A stretch of 64,000 nt of DNA from positions 744,001 through 808,000 of the forward strand of contig CAWCJL010000002.1 of NCBI GenBank assembly GCA_963795775.1. Reading direction: 5' to 3'. This document shows positions 20,206-28,983 of the stretch, piece by piece. The position numbers and the translations under genes are program-made. The notes under the pieces were generated by a model that made no database searches, was not told where the DNA came from, and worked only from the letters and a program-made list of their open reading frames with translations. Within the stretch, counting starts at the first letter, position 1. The number at the start of each line of letters is the position of its first letter. This DNA comes from CAWCJL01 sp963795775. GTDB taxonomy: Bacteria > Acidobacteriota > Terriglobia > Terriglobales > Acidobacteriaceae.

Positions 20206-21239
20206 TGGGGCGTAAGGAAAGCGAAAGTGAGCGGCTGGTTTCAGCGGCGCGCGGCGATGAAGACAGCTCATTTGAGCTGAAGCTGCGGCCGCGCAAGCTG
20301 GGTGAGTTTATCGGGCAGACCAAGGCGAAGGAACAGCTCGCCATTGCGCTCGAAGCGGCGAAGTCGCGCGGCGAGGCGCTGGATCATGTGTTGCTGTTTG
20401 GGCCGCCTGGGCTGGGCAAGACGACGCTGGCCTCGATCATCGCCAACGAGCTGGATGTGGGCTTCCAGCAGACCTCCGGGCCGGCGCTGCAGATCCAGGG
20501 TGACCTGACGGCGATCCTGACCAATGTGCGCGACCGGCAGGTGCTCTTTCTGGATGAGATCCACCGGCTGCAGCCGGTGCTGGAAGAGAAGCTCTACACA
20601 GCGCTTGAAGACTACAAGCTGGACATCATCATCGGGCAGGGGCCGGCGGCGCGCACGCACGTGATGGACATCAAGCCGTTCACGTTTGTGGCGGCGACTA
20701 CGCGGCCAGGGCTGCTTTCGTCACCGTTGCGGTCACGTTTCGGCATCCTGCTGCGGCTGGAGTTCTACACGGAGGAAGAGCTGCGCTACGTGGTGGAGCG
20801 GTCGGCGGAGGTGCTGGGAGTGCCGATCGATCACGATGGCGCGTCGGAGATCGCGCTGCGCTCGCGGGGGACGCCGCGCATCGCCAACCGTCTGCTGCGG
20901 CGCGTGCGGGATTACGCGCAGGTGCGCGGGTCGGGGCGGATCGATCGCGACACGGCGCAGGCCGCGCTGAAGATGCTGGAAGTGGACGCGCACGGCTTTG
21001 ACGAGCTGGACCGGCGGCTGCTGCGGACGATTATCGAGAAGTATGATGGCGGCCCAGTGGGGCTGAACACGCTGGCGGCCACGCTGGGCGAAGAGGAAGA
21101 CGCGCTGGAAGAGGTGTACGAGCCGTTTCTGATCCAGATCGGGTTTCTGAACCGCACGCCCCGGGGGCGGGTTGCGACGCGGCTGGCGTATGAGCATCTT
21201 GAGCTGCCGATGCCGCGGAAGGCGAATCTGCTGTTTTAA
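20205..21239 (+). CDS. ruvB: Holliday junction branch migration DNA helicase RuvB
   Basis: This 344-residue AAA+ motor drives RuvA-bound Holliday junctions during recombination repair. Walker A is GPPGLGKT (66-73), Walker B LFLDEIH (114-120), sensor 1 is in FVAATTRPGLLSSPLRSRFG, and the C-terminal winged helix ends PRGRVATRLAYEHL. GTG at 20205 was chosen because the family starts 20-25 residues before the RPRKLGEFIGQ motif and because of the leaderless promoter; there is no Shine-Dalgarno. A longer in-frame start at 20115 would run through the promoter. ruvA and ruvC are not in the window. Confidence 0.95.
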   Translation: MGRKESESERLVSAARGDEDSSFELKLRPRKLGEFIGQTKAKEQLAIALEAAKSRGEALDHVLLFGPPGLGKTTLASIIANELDVGFQQTSGPALQIQGDLTAILTNVRDRQVLFLDEIHRLQPVLEEKLYTALEDYKLDIIIGQGPAARTHVMDIKPFTFVAATTRPGLLSSPLRSRFGILLRLEFYTEEELRYVVERSAEVLGVPIDHDGASEIALRSRGTPRIANRLLRRVRDYAQVRGSGRIDRDTAQAALKMLEVDAHGFDELDRRLLRTIIEKYDGGPVGLNTLAATLGEEEDALEEVYEPFLIQIGFLNRTPRGRVATRLAYEHLELPMPRKANLLF

Positions 21240-21249
21240 GGGCGTGGGT

Positions 21250-21445
21250 GGGGTAGGATTCTTTGCTCTCCACCCCAGCGAGCAATTGCGGGCTCGTCGG
21301 GGACCCCGGTGCGCTCAGAATAATGGATGGGCGTTCGGGAGGAACCGCAGGTCCTTCGACTCGCTACGCTCGCTCAGGATGACATGTCGTGGTCGGGACG
21401 GGCGGGGGAGAAGCAGATCCCTCGGCGTCCGCTCGGAATGTCACA
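21250..21445. repeat. repeat cluster after ruvB
   Basis: A CTCCACCCCAGC...GGGGACCCCGGTGCGCTC element (about 21277-21315), a CCGCAGGTCCTTCGACTCGC...CAGGATGACA element (21344-21383), and a diverged GCAGATCCCTCGG...CGGAATGTCA copy (21413-21443). Confidence 0.75.
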
Positions 21446-21536
21446 CCCCTCCCTATGACAGGGTGGCGCGCATGAACATGCAGGACGGGAATGACTCGCG
21501 GTGTGGCGACTGGGTTCGTCACCCGTACAACATCTT

Positions 21537-21565
21537 TTGACAGTGAGGGTGCCCGGCTGCACACT
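21537..21565 (+). promoter_or_regulatory. promoter of the DUF2911 gene
   Basis: A consensus TTGACA (21537-21542), a 17-base spacer and CACACT (21560-21565). Transcription would start near 21572, leaving a leader of about 50 bases. Confidence 0.5.
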
Positions 21566-21621
21566 GGTGCAGGCTGGAGATGCGGGAGACGAACGATCCG
21601 GACGCAAGGAGGCGTGAGGCG

Positions 21622-22167
21622 ATGGTGAAGATTTCAAGGTGGATGGCCGTGGGGGCGATGGCGGTGTTGACGCCGCTGTTGGGAGCGCAGATGTCCAACG
21701 ATGCCGGCAAGAAGCCGATGCCGAGTCCACCGGAGAAGGCGGAGGTGCAGCTTGGCGGTAAGGACGTGAGCATCAGCTACAACGCGCCTTCGATGCGCGG
21801 GCGCAAGATCATGGGCGGGCTGGTGCCGTACGGGAAGGTGTGGCGGACGGGGGCAAATCCGGCGACCACGCTGAAAACGGCGGCGAACCTGAAGATTGGC
21901 TCGGCGGAGGTGCCGGCGGGAACCTACACGCTGTACACGCTGCCGTCTGCGGACCAGTGGAAGCTGATCATCAATAAGCAGACGGGACAGTGGGGCACGG
22001 AGTACCACGAGGATCGCGACCTGGCGCGTGTGGACATGGAGAAGAAGGCCCTGAGCACGCCGCAGGAGCAGATGAGCATCAGCTTTGAGAACACCCATGG
22101 CAACAGCACGGAACTGCACGTGAAATGGGAGACTACGGACGTGTGGGTGCCGGTGACGGCACAATAA
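21622..22167 (+). CDS. DUF2911 family secreted protein
   Basis: This 181-residue protein has a signal peptide (ISRWMAVGAMAVLTPLLGAQ) and the DUF2911 pattern: VSISYNAPSMRGRKIMGGLVPYGKVWRTGANPATT-type sequence from about residue 47, then AGTYTLYTLPSADQWKLIIN and a C-terminal beta-sandwich strand LHVKWETT. Function of the family is unknown; members are periplasmic or secreted in Acidobacteria and Bacteroidetes. ATG 21622 follows AAGGAGG by 9 bases; an upstream in-frame ATG at 21580 lacks a ribosome site. Single gene with its own promoter. Confidence 0.85.
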   Translation: MVKISRWMAVGAMAVLTPLLGAQMSNDAGKKPMPSPPEKAEVQLGGKDVSISYNAPSMRGRKIMGGLVPYGKVWRTGANPATTLKTAANLKIGSAEVPAGTYTLYTLPSADQWKLIINKQTGQWGTEYHEDRDLARVDMEKKALSTPQEQMSISFENTHGNSTELHVKWETTDVWVPVTAQ

Positions 22168-22243
22168 CTTCCGCTGATGCCGGCGGGGAGTGCGGTGCAT
22201 CTAGTAAAGGTGTGGCTCCGGAGTGGGGTTTAGCCGGAAGGAA

Positions 22244-22283
22244 AGCAGATCCCTCGGCTGCGCTGCGCTCCGCTCGGGACGAC
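22244..22283. repeat. REP-like element
   Basis: One GCAGATCCCTCGG...CGGGACGACA copy between the DUF2911 and ATP-grasp genes. Confidence 0.75.
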
Positions 22284-22403
22284 AGACCGCCCAATGCACT
22301 ACGTGAGAGCTGTTCTGTAGGGCCGCCATTCCGGCCTTTGTTTTCCGGCTCCGCCGCGCTGGCGGGGTAGCCTGTTTTTGCCCAATCGAAAGGATTCGCC
22401 ACG

Positions 22404-23477
22404 ATGGCTCGTCAGTATTCGCCCTCCTCCGCGCTGCCAATCGCGATTTACTATGAGCAACCGAACTGGTTCAAGCCGCTGTTTGCGGAGCTGGAACGCC
22501 GCGGCACGCCCTACGTGAAGCTGAGTGCCGTGGAGCACAGCTTTGCGCCGGAGAGCCATCCGGAGCGGGAATACGCGGTGGTGTTCAACCGCATGAGCCC
22601 GTCGGCCTGGAACCGCGAACACGGCGACCAGATCTTTTACACGCTGGGCTTCCTGGAGCACCTGCAAAGGCGCGGCGTGCGGGTGATCAACGGGCTGAAG
22701 GCGTACCGGACGGAGCTTTCCAAAGCGGCGCAGTTGGCGCTGCTGGAGGAGCTGGCACTTCCCTACCCCAGGGCACGGGTGATTCACCGGCCGGGGCAGG
22801 CGTTGGCGGCGACGGAAGGCCTGCGCTGGCCGGTGGTGGTGAAGCCGAATATCGGCGGCAGCGGCGCGGGGGTAAAGCGCTTCGACTCGCCGGAGCAACT
22901 GGCCGCGGCGGCGGAGCAGCCGGACGGGCTGGCGTTTGGCATGGACTCGACGGCGCTGGTGCAGGAGTTCATTCCCGCGAAGGACGCGCATATTGTGCGC
23001 GTGGAAGTGCTGAATGGGAAGTATCTGTACGCGATCAAGGTACATATTACGGGCGAGACATTTGACCTGTGCCCCGCGGATATCTGCCGCACGACGACCG
23101 GGGTGGAGCTGAACCGCGCTGCGTGCGCGCTGGATGCTCCCAAAAGCGGGATCAGCGTGGAGGGCTACCAGCCGCCCCCGGAAGTGATCGCCGACGTGGA
23201 ACGCATCATGCAGCATGCCGGGATCGACATCGGCGGGGTGGAGTACATCACCGACCAGCGCGATGGCGAGCGGCTGTATTACGACATTAACGCGCTTTCG
23301 AACTTCGTGGCGGACGGGCCGCGGGTGATCGGCTTTGATCCTTTTGCGAAGCTGGTGGACTGGCTGGAAGCAGAAGCGGCAACAGCGAACGAGAAGCGCT
23401 TCCATGCGCCCGTGGGCGACAACCCGACCGGCGAAGGAAGCCCGGTGGACGCCGAAGCTGTTCACGGGCTGGTGTAA
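22404..23477 (+). CDS. ATP-grasp family ligase (RimK-like)
   Basis: The 357 residues show an ATP-grasp fold: a Rossmann-like N-terminal domain (LPIAIYYEQPNWFKPLFAEL), the central WPVVVKPNIGGSGAGVKRF (lysine plus Gly-rich loop that covers ATP) near 150-170, LVQEFIPAKDAHIVRVEVLN, and the Mg-binding end DINALSNFV near 295-303. Enzymes of this fold join a carboxylate to an amine or thiol through an acylphosphate. The substrate is unknown. Its stop is 4 bases from the start of the next gene, so the two are certainly co-transcribed. The AAAGGA before ATG 22404 is a fair ribosome site. Confidence 0.82.
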   Translation: MARQYSPSSALPIAIYYEQPNWFKPLFAELERRGTPYVKLSAVEHSFAPESHPEREYAVVFNRMSPSAWNREHGDQIFYTLGFLEHLQRRGVRVINGLKAYRTELSKAAQLALLEELALPYPRARVIHRPGQALAATEGLRWPVVVKPNIGGSGAGVKRFDSPEQLAAAAEQPDGLAFGMDSTALVQEFIPAKDAHIVRVEVLNGKYLYAIKVHITGETFDLCPADICRTTTGVELNRAACALDAPKSGISVEGYQPPPEVIADVERIMQHAGIDIGGVEYITDQRDGERLYYDINALSNFVADGPRVIGFDPFAKLVDWLEAEAATANEKRFHAPVGDNPTGEGSPVDAEAVHGLV

Positions 23478-23481
23478 GGCG

Positions 23482-24519
23482 ATGCGCTACGGATTCTGGA
23501 TGCCGGTGTTCGGCGGCTGGCTGCGCAACGTGGAAGACGAGGGGATGGAGACGAGCTGGCAGTATGTCCGCTCGCTGGCGCAGCGCGCAGAGCAGATCGG
23601 CTACGACCTCTCGCTGATTGCCGAACTGAACCTGAACGACATCAAGGGCGTGGACGCGCCCTCGCTGGACGCATGGTCCACGGCGGCGGCGCTGGCCGCG
23701 GTGACGGAGCGGCTGGAGATCATGGTGGCGGTGCGGCCGACCTTTCATAATCCGGCGCTGCTGGCCAAGCAGGCGGCCAATATCGACCAGATTGCCCAGG
23801 GGCGACTCACGCTTAACGTCGTGTCGAGCTGGTGGGCGGACGAGGCGACCAAGTACGGCGTGAAGTTCGATTCGCACGACGACCGGTACGCACGCACGTC
23901 GGAATGGCTTGACGTGCTGAACGGGTGCTGGGGGCAGCAGCACTTCAGCTACAGTGGCCGTTACTATTCTGTGGACGACAACGTGCTGTCGCCAAAGCCG
24001 GTGCGGCAGCCGCGGCCGACGCTCTACGCCGGGGGCGAAAGCGAGACGGCCAAGGAACTGATCGCGAGCAAGTGCGACGCCTACCTGATGCACGGCGATC
24101 CGCCGGAGAATGTCGCGCCAAAAATTGCGGACATGCGGGCGCGGCGAGAACGGCTGGGCCTGCCGCCCATGGTGTACGGCGTGGCGGGCTACGCGATTGT
24201 GCGCGACTCGGAGGCGGAAGCGCAGAAGGAAGTGGCGCGCATTACGGATGTGAGCCAGTCGGCGCGCGGCTACGCCAACTACCAGCAGTGGATCACGGGA
24301 TCGAAGCTGGAGCAGAAGATTTCGCTCGAGGACTACTCGGTGTCGAACCGCGGGCTGCGCAGTGGGCTGGTGGGCACGCCGGAGCAGGTGAGCGCGCGGC
24401 TGGAGGCGTTTGCGGCGGTGGGGGTGGACCTGGTGCTGCTGCAGTCGAGCCCGCAGCGCGAGGAGATGGAGCGGTTTGCGGCGCAGGTGATCCAGAAGCC
24501 CGCAGTAGCTGCGGATTAG
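23482..24519 (+). CDS. LLM class flavin-dependent monooxygenase
   Basis: This 345-residue protein belongs to the bacterial luciferase/SsuD TIM-barrel family, which uses FMNH2 and O2 to oxidise small molecules. Family marks are MRYGFWMPVFGGWL at the start, RLEIMVAVRPTFHNPALLAKQ, GRLTLNVVSSWWADEATKYG, and SNRGLRSGLVGTPEQVSARL at the C-terminus; the sequence is close to alkanesulfonate/dimethylsulfone monooxygenases. It starts at ATG 23482, 4 bases after the ATP-grasp stop. The partnership suggests a two-step pathway on one substrate. Its stop overlaps by 3 bases the stop of the convergent phosphoesterase gene. Confidence 0.88.
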   Translation: MRYGFWMPVFGGWLRNVEDEGMETSWQYVRSLAQRAEQIGYDLSLIAELNLNDIKGVDAPSLDAWSTAAALAAVTERLEIMVAVRPTFHNPALLAKQAANIDQIAQGRLTLNVVSSWWADEATKYGVKFDSHDDRYARTSEWLDVLNGCWGQQHFSYSGRYYSVDDNVLSPKPVRQPRPTLYAGGESETAKELIASKCDAYLMHGDPPENVAPKIADMRARRERLGLPPMVYGVAGYAIVRDSEAEAQKEVARITDVSQSARGYANYQQWITGSKLEQKISLEDYSVSNRGLRSGLVGTPEQVSARLEAFAAVGVDLVLLQSSPQREEMERFAAQVIQKPAVAAD

Positions 24520-25265
24520 CGACCCAGGCCGAGGCGGGAAGCCAAGCGGTCCGGCAGGCCGGCGGCGCGGATGCGTTCCTGGGCGCGGGCGAGGTCGTAA
24601 GGGATGCGGAAGAAGGTAACGGCGGCCGCATCGTCGTCGTAGAGGGCGAAGGCGGCGCGCCAGTCGCCATCGCGCGGCTGGCCGACGGAGCCGGGATTGA
24701 GCAGATGGCGCGCGCCGGCGCGTAAATCGAGCTGAAACGATTCTGTTTCCGCGGCGGATACGAATTCAGGAACAAGCCGAAACCATTCACCGCCGCTGGT
24801 GGCGAATCCGCCCTGCACATGAGTGTGGCCGAAGAAGGTGACGGGCGGAAGGGTCTCGGTAGTTCCGTACAGCGCGTCTTCCACAGAAATCATGTAAAGG
24901 TCTTCGTCGGCGGGGGCTCCGTGCACGCAGCTTACTTCGGGGTGCGCCTGCACGGGGCCGCGGGGCAGCGAGCGGAGCCAGGCGTGGTGGTGAGGCGTGA
25001 GCACCCCCCGCGTCCACTCCACCGCACGGGCGGCAATGGGGTTGAAATCCTCGAGCGAGGTGAGGCCGGCGCAGGCGCGGTCGTGGTTGCCGCGCACAAA
25101 GACGCGGCCGAGCTGCGGGACGAGGTCGAGGACTTCGTTGGGGCAGGCTCCGTAGCCGACGCTGTCGCCGAGGTTCCACACCGTGTCATGCGCGGGCGCC
25201 GCATTGAGGACGGCGTCGAGGGCATCGAGGTTGGCGTGGATATCGGAAAGGACAAGGGCGCGCAT
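24516..25265 (-). CDS. calcineurin-like metallophosphoesterase
   Basis: The 249 residues carry all motifs of the dinuclear metallophosphoesterase fold: LSDIHAN (Asp8, His10), GDSVGYG (Asp34), RGNHD (Asn60, His61) and GHTH (146-149). The compact form resembles the YfcE/diadenosine tetraphosphatase-like group; the substrate is not evident. ATG 25265 gives the usual MRALVLSDIHAN start. It is downstream of the OppD-like and peptidase genes on the same strand (69-base gap), so read-through from them is likely. Confidence 0.88.
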   Translation of the reverse strand: MRALVLSDIHANLDALDAVLNAAPAHDTVWNLGDSVGYGACPNEVLDLVPQLGRVFVRGNHDRACAGLTSLEDFNPIAARAVEWTRGVLTPHHHAWLRSLPRGPVQAHPEVSCVHGAPADEDLYMISVEDALYGTTETLPPVTFFGHTHVQGGFATSGGEWFRLVPEFVSAAETESFQLDLRAGARHLLNPGSVGQPRDGDWRAAFALYDDDAAAVTFFRIPYDLARAQERIRAAGLPDRLASRLGLGR

Positions 25266-25334
25266 GGGAAAGAGCCGTCGCCCAGCATAGCAGCCGGGCG
25301 GCACGGCTGCCCTTCCGATAGAGTGCCGGGCAGG

Positions 25335-26246
25335 TTACTGCCGGACCCAGTGACCCGGGGCGCTTTCGCGCAGGGTGCCGGCCTGGACGACAGGCGCGCC
25401 CGGCGGAAGGCTGGCCAGGGGACGCCTGCGATCGGTTTGCAGTGTGGGGATGGCGCCGAGCAGGCTGCGGGTGTAGGGGTGGAGCGGGCTGCGGAAGACC
25501 TGGTCCCGATAGCCCTGCTCGAGCAGGTAGCCGTGGCGCATGACGGCGACCCGGTCGGCGACATCGGCCACCACGGCGAGGTCGTGCGAGATGAAGAGCA
25601 TCCCGAGGCCGTATTGCTGCTGAAGAGTGCGCAGAAGTTCGAGGATCTGTTTCTGCACGGTGACGTCGAGCGCGGTGGTGGGCTCGTCGGCAATGAGCAG
25701 CTCGGGCCGGTTGACCAGTGCCATGGCGATCATGATGCGCTGGCGCTGCCCCCCGGAAAACTGATGGGGGTAGTCGCTGTAGCGGCGCTCGGGCTCGGGC
25801 AGTGCGACGGCTTCGAGGCCGGCGATCACGGCCGCTTTGACCTCCCGCCGGGTGAGGGTGGGCTGATGCACTTCGACTGCTTCCGCGATCTGCCGGCCAA
25901 TGGGCATGACCGGGTTGAGGGCGGTCATCGGTTCCTGGAAGATCATCGCGATGCGCTTACCGCGGACCCGGCGGAGCTCCTGGGGAGCAAGGCGCAGGAG
26001 GTCGCGGCCATCGAGCAGGATGCGGCCGGTGGTGCGGGCGGCGGGGTCGAGCAGACCGAGGATGGCGAGCGAGGTGACGGACTTGCCGGAGCCGGATTCG
26101 CCCACCAGGCCGAGGACTTCGCCCTTGTCGATGGTGAAGCTGAGGTTGTGGACCACGTCCTGGTGGCGGAAGGAGACGGTGAGGTCTTCGAGGGAGAGGA
26201 GGGGCACGCGTTTGAGGTTACTACGGTGCCGGCCACCGAGTGCCAT
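25335..26246 (-). CDS. peptide/nickel ABC transporter ATP-binding protein (OppD/DppD-like)
   Basis: This 303-residue ATPase has Walker A GESGSGKS (49-56), Q-loop Gln104, signature SGGQ (164-167), Walker B LLIADEP (Asp187, Glu188), and the oligopeptide-transporter C-terminal extension (SPLHPYTRSLLGAIPTL). OppD-type ATPases energise dipeptide, oligopeptide or nickel import. No permease, substrate-binding or OppF gene lies nearby, so its partners are unlinked or it is an orphan. It follows the DPP4-like peptidase by 50 bases, a setting that fits peptide use. Start: ATG 26246, or GTG 26207, which matches family length better (290 residues). Confidence 0.88.
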   Translation of the reverse strand: MALGGRHRSNLKRVPLLSLEDLTVSFRHQDVVHNLSFTIDKGEVLGLVGESGSGKSVTSLAILGLLDPAARTTGRILLDGRDLLRLAPQELRRVRGKRIAMIFQEPMTALNPVMPIGRQIAEAVEVHQPTLTRREVKAAVIAGLEAVALPEPERRYSDYPHQFSGGQRQRIMIAMALVNRPELLIADEPTTALDVTVQKQILELLRTLQQQYGLGMLFISHDLAVVADVADRVAVMRHGYLLEQGYRDQVFRSPLHPYTRSLLGAIPTLQTDRRRPLASLPPGAPVVQAGTLRESAPGHWVRQ

Positions 26247-26296
26247 GGGAATCCCGGCGGCAACTCTCGGAAGCCCAGAACCGCAGTCAGGCTCGG

Positions 26297-28660
26297 CTAT
26301 CGGGGCAGCGGACCCGGCGGCACATGCTCCTCGAGATAACGCACGATCAACGTGTGCACGTGCAGGCTGGTGCCTGGACCTTCGGAGATGGAGTGCGTCC
26401 GATTCGGATAATCCATGAAGGTGAACGGCTTCCCCAGCTCGATGAGCTTGTTCACCAGCAGTTCCGTTCCTTGGAAATGCACATTGTCGTCCCCGGAACC
26501 ATGGATGATCAGCAGATTTCCGGTCAGGCCGCCAGCGAAGTTGATCGCCGAACCATCGTGGTAGCCCTTCGCGTTCTCAGCGGGCAGGCCCATGTAGCGT
26601 TCCTGGTAGATGGTGTCGTAACGGGTCTGGTCCGGAACCGGAGCCACTGCAATTCCTGTGCTGAAAAGACCCGGGTAGCGGAACATCATGTTCAGCGTGT
26701 TGGTTCCACCGCCGCTCCAGCCCCAGATGGCCATCCTCTGGGTATCCACGTATGGGTGCTCGCGGGCAAACTCCCTTATGGCAGCGGCCTGCTCCTGGGT
26801 GGACAGCACGCCGATGGCGCCATAGCCCGCCTTGCGCCATGCACGCCCGCGGGGAGCAGGCGTGCCCTCATTGTCAAAGCCCAGGACGATGTAGCCTTCC
26901 CGCGCGACCGCCTGGGAAAAGATGTGACCGTACAGGAGATCCCACTTGTCCTGCACTATTGCAAGCCACGGCTCTCCATACACGGAAACAAACACCGGAT
27001 ACTTTTTGGCCGGATCGAAATCTGGCGGCTTGATCACAACAGTGCTCAGCCGGACTCCGTTTCCTACAGGGGTTTCCGTGAACTCGACCGGCGGGGTGAC
27101 CAGCGACTGCGCCTTTTTGGCAAGCGCCTCGTTCGTCTCCAGCGTGCGCATGACCTTGTGATCCCGCAGTTGCACAACGTCGAAAATGGGCGGATGGGCG
27201 GCGCTTGTATAAGTGTGCAGCGCCCACAAGCCGTTGGGAGCAGCGGTGTAGTCGTGAATACCGCTTTGGTTGCCGGGCGTCAATCGTTCGGGAGTTCCGC
27301 TTCCGTCAAGACGGGACCGGTACAGGTACCGGCGGATGGGATCGGAAGGAGAAGCGGTGAAGTAGTAATAGCCTGCGGCTTCGTCCATGTCGACCGAGCC
27401 GATGACGTCCCCCGGAAAATTCGTAATCAGCCGAAGCTGGCCGGTCGCCCGGGAGACCAGATAGGCGTGGCGCCAGCCATCCCGCTCGCTGAGCCAGAGT
27501 AACTCCCGCTCCGGCGCTGCTGCGGTCTTTCCCCGGCTCTGCGGTATCCAGGTAAAGTCCGGCATTGCCGAGAGCGTATCGACCGTATCCAGATAGGCCG
27601 CATCCTTGTCCTCAAACAGCAGCCGCACATCACCGGTGCGGGCGTTGGCGAGAAACACACGATCGTCATTCTGTAACCGGTTCAGTAGCTCGACCGCGAT
27701 CTCGTCGGAGTCCCCGACCCAATCCATACGCGGGACGTACTGGTTCCGCGGATCTCCCGGCAACTTTACCCAGCGGGTGTCCCCGCCCTGTACAGAGACA
27801 ACACCTACGCGTACGGCGGAGTTCGTGGTGCCGGCCTGGGGGTACTTGTAGCGAAATGTCTGCGGGTACAGCTCCTTCGTGTCATTGATCAGCGTGTATT
27901 CCTGCACGCCGGACTGGTCGAACTGCCAATACGCGATCGATTGCGAATCCGGACTCCAGCGGAACGCATCCCGCAGGAACAACTCCTCTTCGTTCACCCA
28001 ATCCGAGGTACCGTTGATGATCTCGGACGAGCCATCTTTGGTGAGTTCCCGCGGCTTCCCCGTCGAGAGGTCTTCGACATACAGGTTGTTCTCTCGCACA
28101 TACGCCACCGAGCGGCCGTCCGGAGAGAACTTCGCGAACATCAGCGAGGACGGAGGCGCGTCTGCGCCGAGCCTGGTCAACTTGCCGTCGGGCAGATGGA
28201 GCACCCAGTAGTCGCCCCGCGTATTGGCCCGCCATACCTTCTGCGAATTGGTGAAGATCAGCAGGCGCGTTTTGTCAGCGGACCAATGGTAATCCTCAAT
28301 CGAAATCGGCTTATTCGCGCCGGACGGGATAAGCTGTTTCGCCCCCACCAGGACGGTTCGCTTCCCGGTTGCCGTCTCGTAGGCCACCAGGTCCATCTCC
28401 TCGGCGTTGGCCGCCGAGGGCTCGAGCACGGTGTAGCGCTCACCCTCATCCAGCCAATGGCTTTCGGCCGGAACTTTCTGTTTGTACTCATGCTTATTGA
28501 TGAGCGCGTCGAGGGTCCGGGAGAAGGCCTCCGAGGGCACCTGCGCGGAACCCTTGCCCGCAGCCTGCGCTCGGAGCGGGGGGCAGGCCAGTAGGCAAAG
28601 GCACAGGACCGCGCCAAGCTGAGGACTTGATCGAACCAGGCGCGGAAGGGTTGGCCACAT
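26297..28660 (-). CDS. DPP IV-like prolyl oligopeptidase family serine peptidase (S9)
   Basis: The 787-residue protein has an export signal (about 1-34, ending LRAQA; LLAC within it could also be a lipobox), an eight-bladed DPPIV_N propeller, and an alpha/beta-hydrolase domain from about 570. The catalytic triad is Ser649 (GWSGGG), Asp724 (GSGDDNVHF) and His756 (RTHS). The double-Glu motif that fixes the peptide N-terminus is present as DWVNEEEL (Glu224-Glu225), so cleavage of X-Pro or X-Ala dipeptides is likely. It acts in the periplasm or at the surface. The downstream OppD-like gene suggests coupling to peptide uptake. ATG 28660 starts the signal peptide; an earlier ATG has no signal. Confidence 0.92.
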   Translation of the reverse strand: MWPTLPRLVRSSPQLGAVLCLCLLACPPLRAQAAGKGSAQVPSEAFSRTLDALINKHEYKQKVPAESHWLDEGERYTVLEPSAANAEEMDLVAYETATGKRTVLVGAKQLIPSGANKPISIEDYHWSADKTRLLIFTNSQKVWRANTRGDYWVLHLPDGKLTRLGADAPPSSLMFAKFSPDGRSVAYVRENNLYVEDLSTGKPRELTKDGSSEIINGTSDWVNEEELFLRDAFRWSPDSQSIAYWQFDQSGVQEYTLINDTKELYPQTFRYKYPQAGTTNSAVRVGVVSVQGGDTRWVKLPGDPRNQYVPRMDWVGDSDEIAVELLNRLQNDDRVFLANARTGDVRLLFEDKDAAYLDTVDTLSAMPDFTWIPQSRGKTAAAPERELLWLSERDGWRHAYLVSRATGQLRLITNFPGDVIGSVDMDEAAGYYYFTASPSDPIRRYLYRSRLDGSGTPERLTPGNQSGIHDYTAAPNGLWALHTYTSAAHPPIFDVVQLRDHKVMRTLETNEALAKKAQSLVTPPVEFTETPVGNGVRLSTVVIKPPDFDPAKKYPVFVSVYGEPWLAIVQDKWDLLYGHIFSQAVAREGYIVLGFDNEGTPAPRGRAWRKAGYGAIGVLSTQEQAAAIREFAREHPYVDTQRMAIWGWSGGGTNTLNMMFRYPGLFSTGIAVAPVPDQTRYDTIYQERYMGLPAENAKGYHDGSAINFAGGLTGNLLIIHGSGDDNVHFQGTELLVNKLIELGKPFTFMDYPNRTHSISEGPGTSLHVHTLIVRYLEEHVPPGPLPR

Positions 28661-28905
28661 AGGTTGCGATTCTAGCGCACGACCACGTACCGCTTGCACC
28701 TCCCATCGGTAACGCTGCCTTGCACGTCGGGCATTGGCACCTGGCGGGTTTTCCACACCTTCGTTGGCGTGCCCGTTCCCCAAAATTCGCCAGAATAGAA
28801 GTAAGGGTGAGAGGAAACAGCAAGGCCTGACAGTGAAAGCTCCTCTAAGTCGTTTTCTGAAAGGACTTTGCGCGTAACTGCCTTGTTTACACCAATTTAG
28901 CTGGA

Positions 28906-28960
28906 CACCCCCGGCCTAAGTTCTTTCCTTGGAGGACTTTGGGCCAAAAGTCCCGGGGGG
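28906..28960 (+). repeat. CCCCCGGCCTAAGTTC repeat family, copy 1
   Basis: CACCCCCGGCCTAAGTTC, then GGAGGACTTTGGGCC and AAAGTCCC. The same blocks occur in inverse orientation at 38322-38371. It lies in the 323-base gap upstream of the peptidase gene, which holds nothing else that I can name. Confidence 0.7.
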
Positions 28961-28983
28961 ATGGGGGTACCTGGACCTGAGCG

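Noticed and set aside
24819..26339. 506-codon plus-strand frame over the phosphoesterase and ABC genes
   Set aside because: Runs across two real minus-strand genes and their gap; no domain.
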